This document shows positions 9,295-17,815 of a DNA stretch of 64,000 nucleotides, in pieces. The notes beneath the pieces are model-generated. The model made no database searches. It saw only the letters and a list, made by a program, of their open reading frames with translations, and was not told the origin of the DNA. How positions within the stretch are numbered: the first letter of the stretch is position 1; the number at the start of each line of letters is the position of its first letter. Location: positions 20,109-84,108 of the forward strand of contig JAPLNM010000045.1 in the NCBI GenBank assembly GCA_026692845.1, given 5' to 3'. The translations under genes and the position numbers were made by a program. The DNA comes from Planctomycetota bacterium. GTDB lineage: Bacteria; Planctomycetota; Planctomycetia; Pirellulales; Pirellulaceae.

Positions 9295-10764
9295 TCAGTG
9301 CGCATGTCCAACGTGTTTCGGTTCCTTGCCCTGCAACTCCGCCAGGACTTCCGCTTGCTGGTGCTCAGCGTGATCCGAGGCGGACATCACCCCTTTGACT
9401 TCTGAAATCGCGATCGTTGGAAGGTAACGGCAAAACAGAAGAAACAGGGTCAAAAACACTCCGAAACTGCCGAAGAACATCAGCCCGTCGTACATCGTCG
9501 GATTGTAGTAACCCCAGGAGCTTGGCAAGAAATCTCGACTCAGCGACGTCACAGTGATCACGAAGCGTTCGAACCACATCCCGATGTTCACAAAGATCGA
9601 AACGACCCACATGGCTACGACGTTTGTTCGAACCCATTTGAACCAAAACAACTGCGGAGAGATTACGTTGCAGGTCACCATGATCCAATAGGCCCACCAG
9701 TAGGGTCCGAAAGCACGGTTGATGAACGTGAAGCTTTCGTATTGGTTCTGGCTATACCAGGCCATGAAAAACTCGGTTCCATAGGCCAAGCCGACCAAGG
9801 ATCCTGTCGCCAGGATAATCTTGTTCATGTTGTCTAGGTGCCTGAGCGTGATGAGATTCTCCAGCTTGTAAATGGCTCGCATGGGAACCAAGAGGGTAAC
9901 CACCATCGCGAAGCCAGAGAAAATCGCACCGGCAACGAAGTACGGTGGGAAAATCGTTGTATGCCATCCTGGAAGTTGCGAAACGGCGAAGTCGAAGCTA
10001 ACGACCGTGTGCACCGAGAGAACCAGCGGTGCTGCCAGTGCAGCCAAGAGCGTGTAGGCTTTTTCATAAACCAGCCAGTGCCTCGAGGATCCAGTCCATC
10101 CTAAGCAAAGCAGGCCATAGATGAAACGTCGCAGAGGCGATTTGCTACGATCTCGATAGGTTGCCAAATCGGGGATCATTCCCATGTACCAGAAAACAAG
10201 CGACGTCGATGCATACGTTCCGACTGCGAAAACGTCCCAAAGAAGCGGACTGCGGAACTGAGGCCACATCCACAAATTCAAACTTGGATAAGGAAGCAGC
10301 CAGAAAGCCAGCCAAGCTCGTCCGACGTGGATCCCAGGATAGATCCCCGCACAAATAACTGCGAAGATCGTCATGGCTTCGGCCGCTCGATTGATACTCG
10401 TGCGCCAGTTCTGTCGGAACAAGAACAAAATTGCCGAGATCAATGTTCCAGCGTGGCCGATGCCGACCCAGAAAACGAAGTTAACGATTGGCCAAGCCCA
10501 GAATACCGGGCTCATGTTCCCCCAAATACCAACCCCTTTGTAGATCAAAAAGACGATCAGCATCAGGAAAGTCGTCGCGGTCAGCGAAGAAAACCCGAAT
10601 AGGATCCACCAAAGGCGAGGCTGGGGATCCTCGGCGACGCGGCAAACCATTTCGGTAACCGACGTGTAAGTCTGATTGCCGGTGATCAGCGGGGCGCGAC
10701 GACCTGGGATATCGCCCGTGTTATCGATTTCTCGAGGATTGTAGGAACTGCTTATGGATGCCAT
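9295..10764 (-). CDS. actC: Alternative Complex III subunit ActC, NrfD-family membrane subunit
   Basis: A 489-aa polytopic membrane protein of the NrfD/PsrC family with about ten hydrophobic helices. It anchors the iron-sulfur subunit ActB and contributes a quinol site. The helices include conserved Trp/His/Asp-bearing stretches such as [18 protein letters not shown] and a terminal [19 protein letters not shown]. The short C-terminus ends in EPKHVGHAH, one of several His-containing tails in this operon. The gene starts 13 bp after actB and is followed by actDE, the standard ACIII order. Confidence 0.95.
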   Translation of the reverse strand: MASISSSYNPREIDNTGDIPGRRAPLITGNQTYTSVTEMVCRVAEDPQPRLWWILFGFSSLTATTFLMLIVFLIYKGVGIWGNMSPVFWAWPIVNFVFWVGIGHAGTLISAILFLFRQNWRTSINRAAEAMTIFAVICAGIYPGIHVGRAWLAFWLLPYPSLNLWMWPQFRSPLLWDVFAVGTYASTSLVFWYMGMIPDLATYRDRSKSPLRRFIYGLLCLGWTGSSRHWLVYEKAYTLLAALAAPLVLSVHTVVSFDFAVSQLPGWHTTIFPPYFVAGAIFSGFAMVVTLLVPMRAIYKLENLITLRHLDNMNKIILATGSLVGLAYGTEFFMAWYSQNQYESFTFINRAFGPYWWAYWIMVTCNVISPQLFWFKWVRTNVVAMWVVSIFVNIGMWFERFVITVTSLSRDFLPSSWGYYNPTMYDGLMFFGSFGVFLTLFLLFCRYLPTIAISEVKGVMSASDHAEHQQAEVLAELQGKEPKHVGHAH

Positions 10765-10777
10765 GGTTGTTTATTTT

Positions 10778-13700
10778 TTAGTGATCGTTTCCGTGTTCTG
10801 CGCTTTGCCCGCCGTGTGCTCCATGGTCACCGTGTCCTGCATGACCAGGACGCGCCGGGCGAATTTGGCTCTCGGTCGCAAGCCGCTTGGGCAAGTTCCG
10901 AATTCTCGATAGATACAGCGTCCGAGGCTTGATGTTCAATTCTTCGAGGACCGCATAAGCCCTAGTGCTTTGATGCTGTTGGCTGACTTGGCTGTTCTTG
11001 TCGTTTAGATCCCCAAAGACAATCGCCCCGGTAGGACAAGCGTCTTGGCAAGCCGATCGGATGTCGCCGTCGTGAACCTTGCCGTCACCCCGCGAACGCG
11101 CATAGATCTTGCCGTTTTGCACTCGCTGAATGCAGTAAGTGCATTTTTCCATCACGCCGCGTCCACGAACAGTGACCTCAGGGTTCAAGACCAGCGATTG
11201 AAGCTTCTTGGAAGCTTGCTCTCGTTTGTCTTGCCAGCCGTAGTAGTAGCCGTATTCGCCGTTGTAATTGAAATAATTGAAGCGGCGAACCTTATAGGGG
11301 CAGTTGTTCGCACAGTACCGGGTTCCAATGCAACGGTTGTAAGCCATCGCATTGATTCCTTCTTCCGTATGGACGGTCGCAGCCACCGGGCAGACCTGTT
11401 CGCAAGGTGCGGTCTCGCAGTGTGCACAGGCCATCGGTTGCATAACCACCTTGGTGTCCAAGGGGCTGTTGATCGAGGCTTGCGACTTTGCTGGGTTGAC
11501 GTCGGCTTGGAAGTACCGGTCGATGCGAAGCCAATGCATTTCTCGACCGCGGAGGACCTGCTCCTTGCCAACGATCGGAACGTTGTTTTCGGCTTGGCAG
11601 GCGACGACACAGGAGTTGCAGCCGGTGCACTTGTTTAAGTCGATCGACATGCCCCACTTATGGGTTTGGTCGACAGTCGGTTCTTTCCAAAGCGAATCGT
11701 TATCGAAGTGGTGTTCGACCATCGAATTGGTAAATGCAGGATCTTCTTTGTACTCGAAGTAAGTCCCTTCGCGGACCAACTGCGGTGCCCGCTTGGCGGC
11801 TTCCGACAATCCCAGCTCGTCCAACGCAAAGTGGTCTTGGGTTGTCGCTAAACGATAAGGTTCCCCGGTAGGCCTTGCGGAGACCCCGGTGTATAGGGAG
11901 GCTTGATTCCAGCGTCGGAAGGTGGACAGATCCGTACCAACGGCACCGGAGATCGCCCCCCCGAACTGCTTGGTATGACCGTAACCGTAGTGCACGGTAA
12001 AGGAGCCTTCGGCATGGCCTGGCACCACAAACACTGGGAGCTTGACCTTCGACTCCCCGAGAATCAACGCCACGAGTTCGCCTTGTTTGAGCCCAAGTGC
12101 TTTGGCGGTCGAAGGACTGCAGATCGCCGCATTGTCCCACGTCAGCTTCGTGACCGGATGCGGGCATTCTTGAAGCCATCCATTGTTCCCGAGTCGTCCA
12201 TCGTAGATCGTGTCGCTTGGCAACAAGAAAACTTCGACATTTGCCAAATCCAAAGCCAACGAAAGCTTTCCTTCCGGGAGCAGGTAGTTCCTGGCCGAAA
12301 TGGCCACTCCTGGTCCATCCTGGGCCGTGGATTCCTGGACTTTTGATTCCTGGACTTTCGATTGCAGTTCCTTTGGATCGGCCCTAAGCTCTCCTTGGAA
12401 CTGCTTGGACTCCGATCCGGCGAAGAATCCTGCATGAAGAGATTCTCGCATTTTGCGAAGATTCGCGAGTTGTTCCGACGTTCGAGTGACTGTCGTATCG
12501 GTGCCGAAAAGTTTGTCGGCGGTCTCGGCGATCACGACGTTGGCCGGCAAAGAGTCGACCGATAGGCCAGCGAGCATCACGAGCAGTTCGGCTGCCGTTT
12601 TACCTCCGAGCAACGGGGCGATGGTCGGTTGGCAGATGCTGTATGTACCATCGAGGGCTCGCACATCGCCCCAGGACTCCAGAGGATGACTCGCAGGGAC
12701 GGTCCAGTTGGCGTAATACGCTGTTTCATCGTCGTACTGGGACAGATAAACGACGTCTGCGATTTGTTGCATCGCAGCAGCTAGGTTCACATCGCCGGCA
12801 GCCGTAAAGACAGGATTCGGAGCAAGGATCCAAAGTCTGCTGTAATTGGGGGCATCGGCTACGAAGTCGTCGAGTTTCATCGAGTTGATCCCGTTGATAT
12901 CCTCCGGGTTCTCGTAGATTTTGACGGTTTTCCCTACATTTCCAAGCTTCGTGTTGATGCGTAGCGCAGCGACTTGGGCCGCCAAAGAATGGTGCGATCC
13001 GATGGCAAGCACTGCCGAGCCTCTGTTGGCAAGCAAATCGCTGGCAATGCACTCGATGATGCGTTCAATCTTCTCATCTTGCCCGAGAGTGTCGTAGGTC
13101 TTGCTCTCTTCCCTGTCCTCAAGAATCGTGCCTGCATCGATCGCTTTTTCGATTCGATTCAAGAGCAAGTCGATCTGAGAGGATTGCAACGCCAATCGGA
13201 AATCGGCGATCGTACCTGTGACCGAATACTGAGCCTCAACGCAGTATAGACGGTTCATCCACGGACCGTTTGGATCGCGGTGATTGGCATATTGGCGTGA
13301 GTATTGAACCGCGTTTGGGTTACTTCCCAAGAGGTCCGAATCGAGCGAAACAATGACTTTGGCTTGGTCCAAATCGTACACCATCGAGCAGTTCTGGGCT
13401 CCAACGGCATCGAGGGCTTTGCTGACGTTGCCGGTGTAAACCGATTCGTACTTGACGACGGTCGCTTCGGGGTACTTCTTGAGAACTTCCTTGAGTACTT
13501 TCCAGAAGCTAGGGCTACGGGTCGGCTCGATCAAAATCGCTAGCCCCTTGCCGGTTCCGATCTTGTCAGCGCTTCGCGACGCATAGCTCGACAGCGCATT
13601 CCAAGTCTGTTGACGATCATCATCGTTCTCGCTGTTGGTGATCGTCGGATTACCCTTCGCCTTTTCGCGATTGAGAACCAAACCGATTCGATCCTGGTCG

Positions 13701-14173
13701 TAGAGCGAAAGAATAGCACCTTGGGTAAAGACATCCGTTCCGGCGGAAGCGAGTTTCTTGTTCGTCGCGGTTTCCTTGGGCTGGAACTTTGCATAGGCCG
13801 GGTGTTCGGCGTTGCCGTCGACTTTCAGAGGTCGACCGTCGACGTTTGCCACTAGGGCATGAACGATTCGTCCGGCCCATTCGAAGTTGGTCGCAAAGTG
13901 CTCGGGAATCCCTGGAATTCGACCTTCGGGACGCATCACAAAGGCGCCGACTTCCTCTCGGTTGTAGCGACAACCCGAGAGCCCCCCGAGGGCCAGCGAT
14001 GCGCCCATGAGTTGAAGCCATCGACGACGCGATACGCCTTCGGGGAATTCCGAAGCGGCTTGCGGGAACTCCCGGTCCAGAAATTGTTTGAACTCAGGGG
14101 TCTTTTGAAGCTCGTCTAAGCTGCGAAAATACTGAGTTCTGCTATCGATACTAGGTTGGCTCATCGGTGACAA
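10778..14173 (-). CDS. actB: Alternative Complex III subunit ActB, molybdopterin-oxidoreductase-like iron-sulfur protein
   Basis: A 1,131-aa periplasmic protein. The N-terminus has a twin-arginine type segment (SRRRWLQLMGASLALGGLSGC) that could also be a lipobox at Cys. The first roughly 800 residues resemble a molybdopterin oxidoreductase domain that in ACIII is thought to lack the cofactor. The C-terminal third is ferredoxin-like with four Cys clusters: CTGCNSCVVAC, CAHCETAPCEQVC, CIGTRYCANNC and CTYC paired with ACQDACP, matching the iron-sulfur clusters of ActB. A short SKVQES repeat near residue 610 lies in a linker, and the C-terminus is His/Gly-rich. Its start overlaps the end of actA by 13 bp. 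Electrons from ActC/F pass through it to the ActA hemes. Confidence 0.96.
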   Translation of the reverse strand: MSPMSQPSIDSRTQYFRSLDELQKTPEFKQFLDREFPQAASEFPEGVSRRRWLQLMGASLALGGLSGCRYNREEVGAFVMRPEGRIPGIPEHFATNFEWAGRIVHALVANVDGRPLKVDGNAEHPAYAKFQPKETATNKKLASAGTDVFTQGAILSLYDQDRIGLVLNREKAKGNPTITNSENDDDRQQTWNALSSYASRSADKIGTGKGLAILIEPTRSPSFWKVLKEVLKKYPEATVVKYESVYTGNVSKALDAVGAQNCSMVYDLDQAKVIVSLDSDLLGSNPNAVQYSRQYANHRDPNGPWMNRLYCVEAQYSVTGTIADFRLALQSSQIDLLLNRIEKAIDAGTILEDREESKTYDTLGQDEKIERIIECIASDLLANRGSAVLAIGSHHSLAAQVAALRINTKLGNVGKTVKIYENPEDINGINSMKLDDFVADAPNYSRLWILAPNPVFTAAGDVNLAAAMQQIADVVYLSQYDDETAYYANWTVPASHPLESWGDVRALDGTYSICQPTIAPLLGGKTAAELLVMLAGLSVDSLPANVVIAETADKLFGTDTTVTRTSEQLANLRKMRESLHAGFFAGSESKQFQGELRADPKELQSKVQESKVQESTAQDGPGVAISARNYLLPEGKLSLALDLANVEVFLLPSDTIYDGRLGNNGWLQECPHPVTKLTWDNAAICSPSTAKALGLKQGELVALILGESKVKLPVFVVPGHAEGSFTVHYGYGHTKQFGGAISGAVGTDLSTFRRWNQASLYTGVSARPTGEPYRLATTQDHFALDELGLSEAAKRAPQLVREGTYFEYKEDPAFTNSMVEHHFDNDSLWKEPTVDQTHKWGMSIDLNKCTGCNSCVVACQAENNVPIVGKEQVLRGREMHWLRIDRYFQADVNPAKSQASINSPLDTKVVMQPMACAHCETAPCEQVCPVAATVHTEEGINAMAYNRCIGTRYCANNCPYKVRRFNYFNYNGEYGYYYGWQDKREQASKKLQSLVLNPEVTVRGRGVMEKCTYCIQRVQNGKIYARSRGDGKVHDGDIRSACQDACPTGAIVFGDLNDKNSQVSQQHQSTRAYAVLEELNIKPRTLYLSRIRNLPKRLATESQIRPARPGHAGHGDHGAHGGQSAEHGNDH

Positions 14174-14865
14174 ACCGCACAGTTCACTTGAGGGTTGATG
14201 TTGTTTTCTGCTCGAAGTTTCTTACCCAATTCCAGCTGCTCAGCAGCGGGCAAACTCCAAGCCAAATTCGTAACTTGATCCACAGGTCGAAGATGGGGTT
14301 CTGGGTTGCGGTGACAATCCAGACACCAAGCCATCGATTGATTCTTGTCTTGGTGTACCACTTCCATCTGGTCCACACGACCGTGGCACGAAACGCAAGA
14401 GACCCCGCGATTTACGTGTGCCGAATGGTTGAAATAGACAAAATCTGGTAGTCGGTGAATACGCACCCAATCGACCGATTCACCGGTCCGCCAGCTCTCA
14501 TGCAAGTCCTTGAGTTTCGGGGATCCGGAGTGAATTGCCGACAATTTCGGAGGTGCGACGTCTCCCGTGGGGGTGATCGTCTTGGGGCTATGGCAATTGA
14601 TGCAGGTTTGTGTCGCCGGAATTTCAGAGTGAGCGGCCTTGTCGACCGAACCGTGACAGTACTTGCAATCCATCTTCAGTTCGCCAGCGTGAAGCGCGTG
14701 GCTAAAAGGGATCGGCTGCAGCGGTCGGTAGCCGGTATTGAGCGTTTCGGGACTCGTTACTCCCAAAAACAACACGCTGGCATAGGCCCCGCCGGCAAGG
14801 ATTAAAAAACCGAGCAAAGCCAAAAACTTATTCGTCCACCTAGGGAATAGAAATCGTTGGGACAT
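14161..14865 (-). CDS. actA: Alternative Complex III subunit ActA, pentaheme cytochrome c
   Basis: A 234-aa membrane-anchored multiheme cytochrome. A single N-terminal helix (about 12-35) anchors it; five heme c motifs follow: CKYCH, CINCH, CVSCH, CLDCH and CAVCH, the last at the very C-terminus. This is the expected five-heme count and size for ActA of Alternative Complex III. It is the first gene of the respiratory operon and overlaps actB by 13 bp. A perfect 16-bp inverted repeat lies 22 bp upstream of its ATG. Confidence 0.95.
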   Translation of the reverse strand: MSQRFLFPRWTNKFLALLGFLILAGGAYASVLFLGVTSPETLNTGYRPLQPIPFSHALHAGELKMDCKYCHGSVDKAAHSEIPATQTCINCHSPKTITPTGDVAPPKLSAIHSGSPKLKDLHESWRTGESVDWVRIHRLPDFVYFNHSAHVNRGVSCVSCHGRVDQMEVVHQDKNQSMAWCLDCHRNPEPHLRPVDQVTNLAWSLPAAEQLELGKKLRAENNINPQVNCAVCHR

Positions 14866-15140
14866 AGGCTTGGTTGTTTTAGTTCAGAATTGCAAGCAAT
14901 TCGCGGGAAAAAGTTAGGCTGTTCGCGTTGACGAAGCGTCGTTTCTCACGAGCAACCGGTTTTGATCAAGTGTAATGTTAACCTGTCGTTTGCAAAAGGT
15001 AGGCAACATGGCCGAACCCCTCCGGCGGTGGGCTCATCGGCAAAATACCTTGGAATCTACTGGAAAAGCGCATTGAACCTGCGTTTGGTGGCAATTCGTC
15101 GCATCTGAACTTGACGGTCCTCCAAAGCGGTTTAAGCGTT
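14866..15140. promoter_or_regulatory. Leader and promoter region of the ACIII-caa3 operon
   Basis: A 275-bp gene-free stretch between the BFD-like gene and actA, which are on the same strand. It contains the dyad at 14887-14902 and AT-rich blocks read toward actA. I see no convincing Rho-independent terminator for the BFD-like gene here and cannot place a -10/-35 pair with confidence. That it holds the main promoter of the roughly 14-kb operon is inferred from position. Confidence 0.45.
14887..14902. promoter_or_regulatory. Operator-like dyad GAATTGC-AA-GCAATTC upstream of actA
   Basis: Two perfect 7-bp inverted arms (14887-14893 and 14896-14902) separated by AA, 22 bp upstream of the actA ATG. 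Size and spacing suit a homodimeric helix-turn-helix regulator, but no cognate protein can be named from this window. It is too short with too small a loop to act as an RNA terminator. Confidence 0.45.
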
Positions 15141-15431
15141 TCAATCGCCATTGTTTTTAGCCGCTCGGTAACGTTCTCGAGCTTCGGCATACTTTTGCCG
15201 GTCGGGTGTATTGCAGGCCAGCCAATCCTCAATTTCCTCAGCTCCAGGGGGGCGTTGGGCAGCCAAAATCATGAGTTTTTCAAGCTGTTTTCGGCACCAG
15301 CCGCATCCGGTTCCGGCCCCGCCGCAGTCGGCCAATTGACTTGGGATTTTTACCTGGTGGATGCGAATGTAGTTGAGAACTTTGCGGCATGAGATGTGGA
15401 AGCACAGGCACAATTCGTCGTCGGCTTGCAT
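15141..15431 (-). CDS. BFD-like (2Fe-2S)-binding protein
   Basis: A 96-aa protein with the Cys pattern of the bacterioferritin-associated ferredoxin (BFD) fold: CLCFHIS near residue 8, then CGGAGTGCGWCRKQL near 36, giving the four ligands of one [2Fe-2S] cluster. The remainder is helical and charged. BFD-type proteins release iron from bacterioferritin or act as small electron carriers and modules of larger enzymes. No bacterioferritin gene is in the window. It lies between the NtrC-like regulator and the respiratory operon on the same strand. Confidence 0.85.
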   Translation of the reverse strand: MQADDELCLCFHISCRKVLNYIRIHQVKIPSQLADCGGAGTGCGWCRKQLEKLMILAAQRPPGAEEIEDWLACNTPDRQKYAEARERYRAAKNNGD

Positions 15432-15475
15432 CGGACTGGGGCCTCACAGCAATCGGAATTCACGGCTTTTCGAGG

Positions 15476-15540
15476 ACTCACCCCGGTAACTCACCCCGGT
15501 AACTCACCCCGGTAACTCACCCCGGTAACTCACGCCGGGG
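15476..15540. repeat. 13-bp tandem repeat overlapping the stop codon of the NtrC-like gene
   Basis: The unit ACTCACCCCGGTA occurs four times without change (15476-15527) and a fifth, degenerate copy (15528-15540) overlaps the 3' end of the minus-strand regulator gene, including its TGA at 15530-15532. In coding orientation every unit contains TGAGTTACCGGGG, so the stop codon itself was multiplied downstream. Confidence 0.9.
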
Positions 15541-17227
15541 ATTCGTCGGACTCATGCTTGTACTTGTCGAGCTTGCGGTAGAGCGTTCGAGCCCCAATTT
15601 CGAGGAGTTTTGCTGCTTCCTCGCGGTTCCCGGCGGTCATTTTCAGGGTTTCTTCGATCGCCCATCGTTCGATTTGGTCCATCGTTTTGCCGATCAACTC
15701 GCCCGGGGGCAAATCGCCTGGATGCGGCGGATTCGAAGATCGGTAATTCGCAGGCGGATAGTTTTGAGAACTGGGGCTAGTGGGCCAAGCGTTCGTCTGC
15801 GCGGGACTAGGGACTAGTCCGGTCGCGGGCGGGTTGGCCGAGCTGGAGTTGTCCGATTCGCCTCGTACGGATTTTCTGTCCGAATGGTTAGAATCCAAAG
15901 GTCCACGATTTGGATTTGCATTGGGTAGGCTCGGTCCGATGGCCATAGTACTTGTGGGCATAGTATTTGTGGCCACAACGCTTGGGTCGTCGAGTTCCGG
16001 TGGAAGATCGTCCAGATCCAACTTGCCGTCGGTATCGAGCACGACCATCGTTTCGACGAAATTCCTGAGTTGGCGGATGTTTCCAGGCCATCCGTAGGCC
16101 AGGAACTTGCGGGTGACGGTCGGGGTAAAGTTGCACGTGCCCCGATTGTGCCGCTTGATAAATTGCTTGCGAAAATGGTCCATCAGCGGAACGATATCGT
16201 CGCGTCGTTCGCGCAAGGGGGGCAGGTGGACGGTAACGACTTTGAGGCGGTAGAACAGATCGTTGCGGAATTGTTCCTCCTCGATGAGTTTCTCCAGGGG
16301 ACGATTCGTCGCCGAGAGCAACCGAACATTGACTTTGTGGGATTTGTTGTCTCCGACTCGTGTGATTTGTTGTTCTTCTAAAACGCGGAGCAACTTGATT
16401 TGCGTGCTCATCGGCATGTCGCCGACTTCGTCGAGAAATAGGGTTCCGCCATCGGCGTACTGGAAGGCACCTTCGCGATCGGAAACCGCATCGGTAAAGG
16501 CACCGCGGACGTGGCCGAAAAGCTCGCTTTCTACGAGCGTTTCGGAGACGGCTCGAACGTTTAGAGCCACCAACCGTTTGGCTTTCCGAGGACTGTTTTG
16601 GTGGATCGCCCGTGCGATCATTTCTTTTCCTGTGCCACTCTCGCCGGTGATCAAAACGGTCGCATCGGTCGGCGCAATGCGTTTGAGCCGATCGATCAAG
16701 TACTGCATTTGGGGACTGACGAAGATGATCCCTTCGAAACCGAACTTTTCATCCAGACGGCGTCGCAAATCGAGGTTGGTTTTACGAAGCTGAACGGCCT
16801 CGATGGCCTTGAGCGCGATGGCTCGAAGACGGTTCGGAGTTATGGGTTTCTCAAGGAAATTGAAAGCCCCGAGCTGCATCGCCTCTACCGCCTTGGTGAC
16901 CGTCGCATGCCCGGTGACCATGACGACATACGCCTCTGGCAGCAGTTGGCGGGCTGTGGACAAAATCTGCATTCCATCGACATCGTTCATCACCAAATCG
17001 GTGATCACGACGTCATAGGTGTTTTGCTCGAGCATCCGCTTGCCCTCCGGACCACTCGTGGCGACTTGGCAACGGTAACCGACCTTTTCGAGACTCTCGG
17101 TCATGGCCCGAGCATGCGCCGGATCGTTATCCACGATTAGAAACGCGAATTTCTTGGGGTCCAGTTCCGAAGGCAGTGCCGAATCTGAGCCGATCGATGG
17201 GTTGGAGTTGGCGTCGTCGTTTTGCAT
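15530..17227 (-). CDS. Sigma-54-type response regulator (REC-AAA+-Fis HTH) with GAFTDA loop
   Basis: An NtrC-family regulator of about 565 aa. The receiver domain has phospho-acceptor Asp77 (VVITDLVM), Thr105 region (VTGHA) and Lys127. The AAA+ domain has Walker A GESGTGKE at 195-202, Walker B FLDEVGD, and an R-rich LPPLRERRDDI motif. The loop that contacts sigma-54 reads GAFTDA (242-247) instead of GAFTGA. A long Ser/Pro/Asn linker leads to a Fis-type helix-turn-helix (EEAAKLLEIGARTLYRKL). The ATG at 17227 is preferred because the upstream 22 residues are not conserved-looking; an in-frame ATG is at 17293. No sensor kinase is adjacent. It is divergent from the chorismate mutase gene. Confidence 0.92.
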   Translation of the reverse strand: MQNDDANSNPSIGSDSALPSELDPKKFAFLIVDNDPAHARAMTESLEKVGYRCQVATSGPEGKRMLEQNTYDVVITDLVMNDVDGMQILSTARQLLPEAYVVMVTGHATVTKAVEAMQLGAFNFLEKPITPNRLRAIALKAIEAVQLRKTNLDLRRRLDEKFGFEGIIFVSPQMQYLIDRLKRIAPTDATVLITGESGTGKEMIARAIHQNSPRKAKRLVALNVRAVSETLVESELFGHVRGAFTDAVSDREGAFQYADGGTLFLDEVGDMPMSTQIKLLRVLEEQQITRVGDNKSHKVNVRLLSATNRPLEKLIEEEQFRNDLFYRLKVVTVHLPPLRERRDDIVPLMDHFRKQFIKRHNRGTCNFTPTVTRKFLAYGWPGNIRQLRNFVETMVVLDTDGKLDLDDLPPELDDPSVVATNTMPTSTMAIGPSLPNANPNRGPLDSNHSDRKSVRGESDNSSSANPPATGLVPSPAQTNAWPTSPSSQNYPPANYRSSNPPHPGDLPPGELIGKTMDQIERWAIEETLKMTAGNREEAAKLLEIGARTLYRKLDKYKHESDESPA

Positions 17228-17319
17228 GCGATGAAGTATACTCTCGGACCTGGGCTTGCGAATGGGCCCGCAACGCGAAAGATGCAGTTCCAAAAATGGA
17301 TCCTAACGGAAAATTTTTT

Positions 17320-17787
17320 ATGGCGGATACTCCACCCGTTGGCCGAATTGAACCGACCGTTTGTCGAGGTGTCCGAGGTGCAACGACCGTCGAGGCCAAC
17401 ACGCGCGAAGCGATTCTCAATTCGACGCGCCAACTCCTGGCTTTGATCATCCGCCGAAATGGAATCCAGACCAAAGACATCGCCAGTGCGATATTCACCG
17501 TCACGAGCGACCTGAACGCCGAATTCCCTGCCTTGGCCGCAAGGCAGATGGGCTGGTTGGATGTGCCTCTGCTTTGCGGTTATGAAGTCGAAGTCCCCGG
17601 GTCGCTTATGTCCTGCGTTCGCATCCTATTGCATTGGAACACGGAACGCACCCAGGCCGAAATCCACCACGTTTACATCCATGACGCGATCGCCTTGCGA
17701 CCAGACTTGAGCAAACTTCCTCCGGTCGACTGGGAGGAACTCGAGGAATGGATCGCTCTTGAGATGTCGATGCGGGATTCGAAATAG
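17320..17787 (+). CDS. aroH: Monofunctional chorismate mutase, AroH type
   Basis: A 155-aa trimeric-barrel chorismate mutase, converting chorismate to prephenate in Phe/Tyr synthesis. It resembles the Bacillus subtilis AroH pattern: RGVRGATTVEANT at the start, SDLNAEFPALAARQMGW, then the Glu of CGYEVEVPGSL, the Arg of CVRIL, HVYIHDA and LRPDL, which together supply the active-site Arg, Glu and Tyr. I chose the ATG at 17320 (MADTPPVG); another at 17296 would add eight residues, and the choice is not decided by a clear ribosome binding site. The gene is followed 28 bp later by an unknown gene on the same strand. Confidence 0.92.
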   Translation: MADTPPVGRIEPTVCRGVRGATTVEANTREAILNSTRQLLALIIRRNGIQTKDIASAIFTVTSDLNAEFPALAARQMGWLDVPLLCGYEVEVPGSLMSCVRILLHWNTERTQAEIHHVYIHDAIALRPDLSKLPPVDWEELEEWIALEMSMRDSK

Positions 17788-17815
17788 AACGTTTGGCCCC
17801 CAGGACGCCCTGCTG

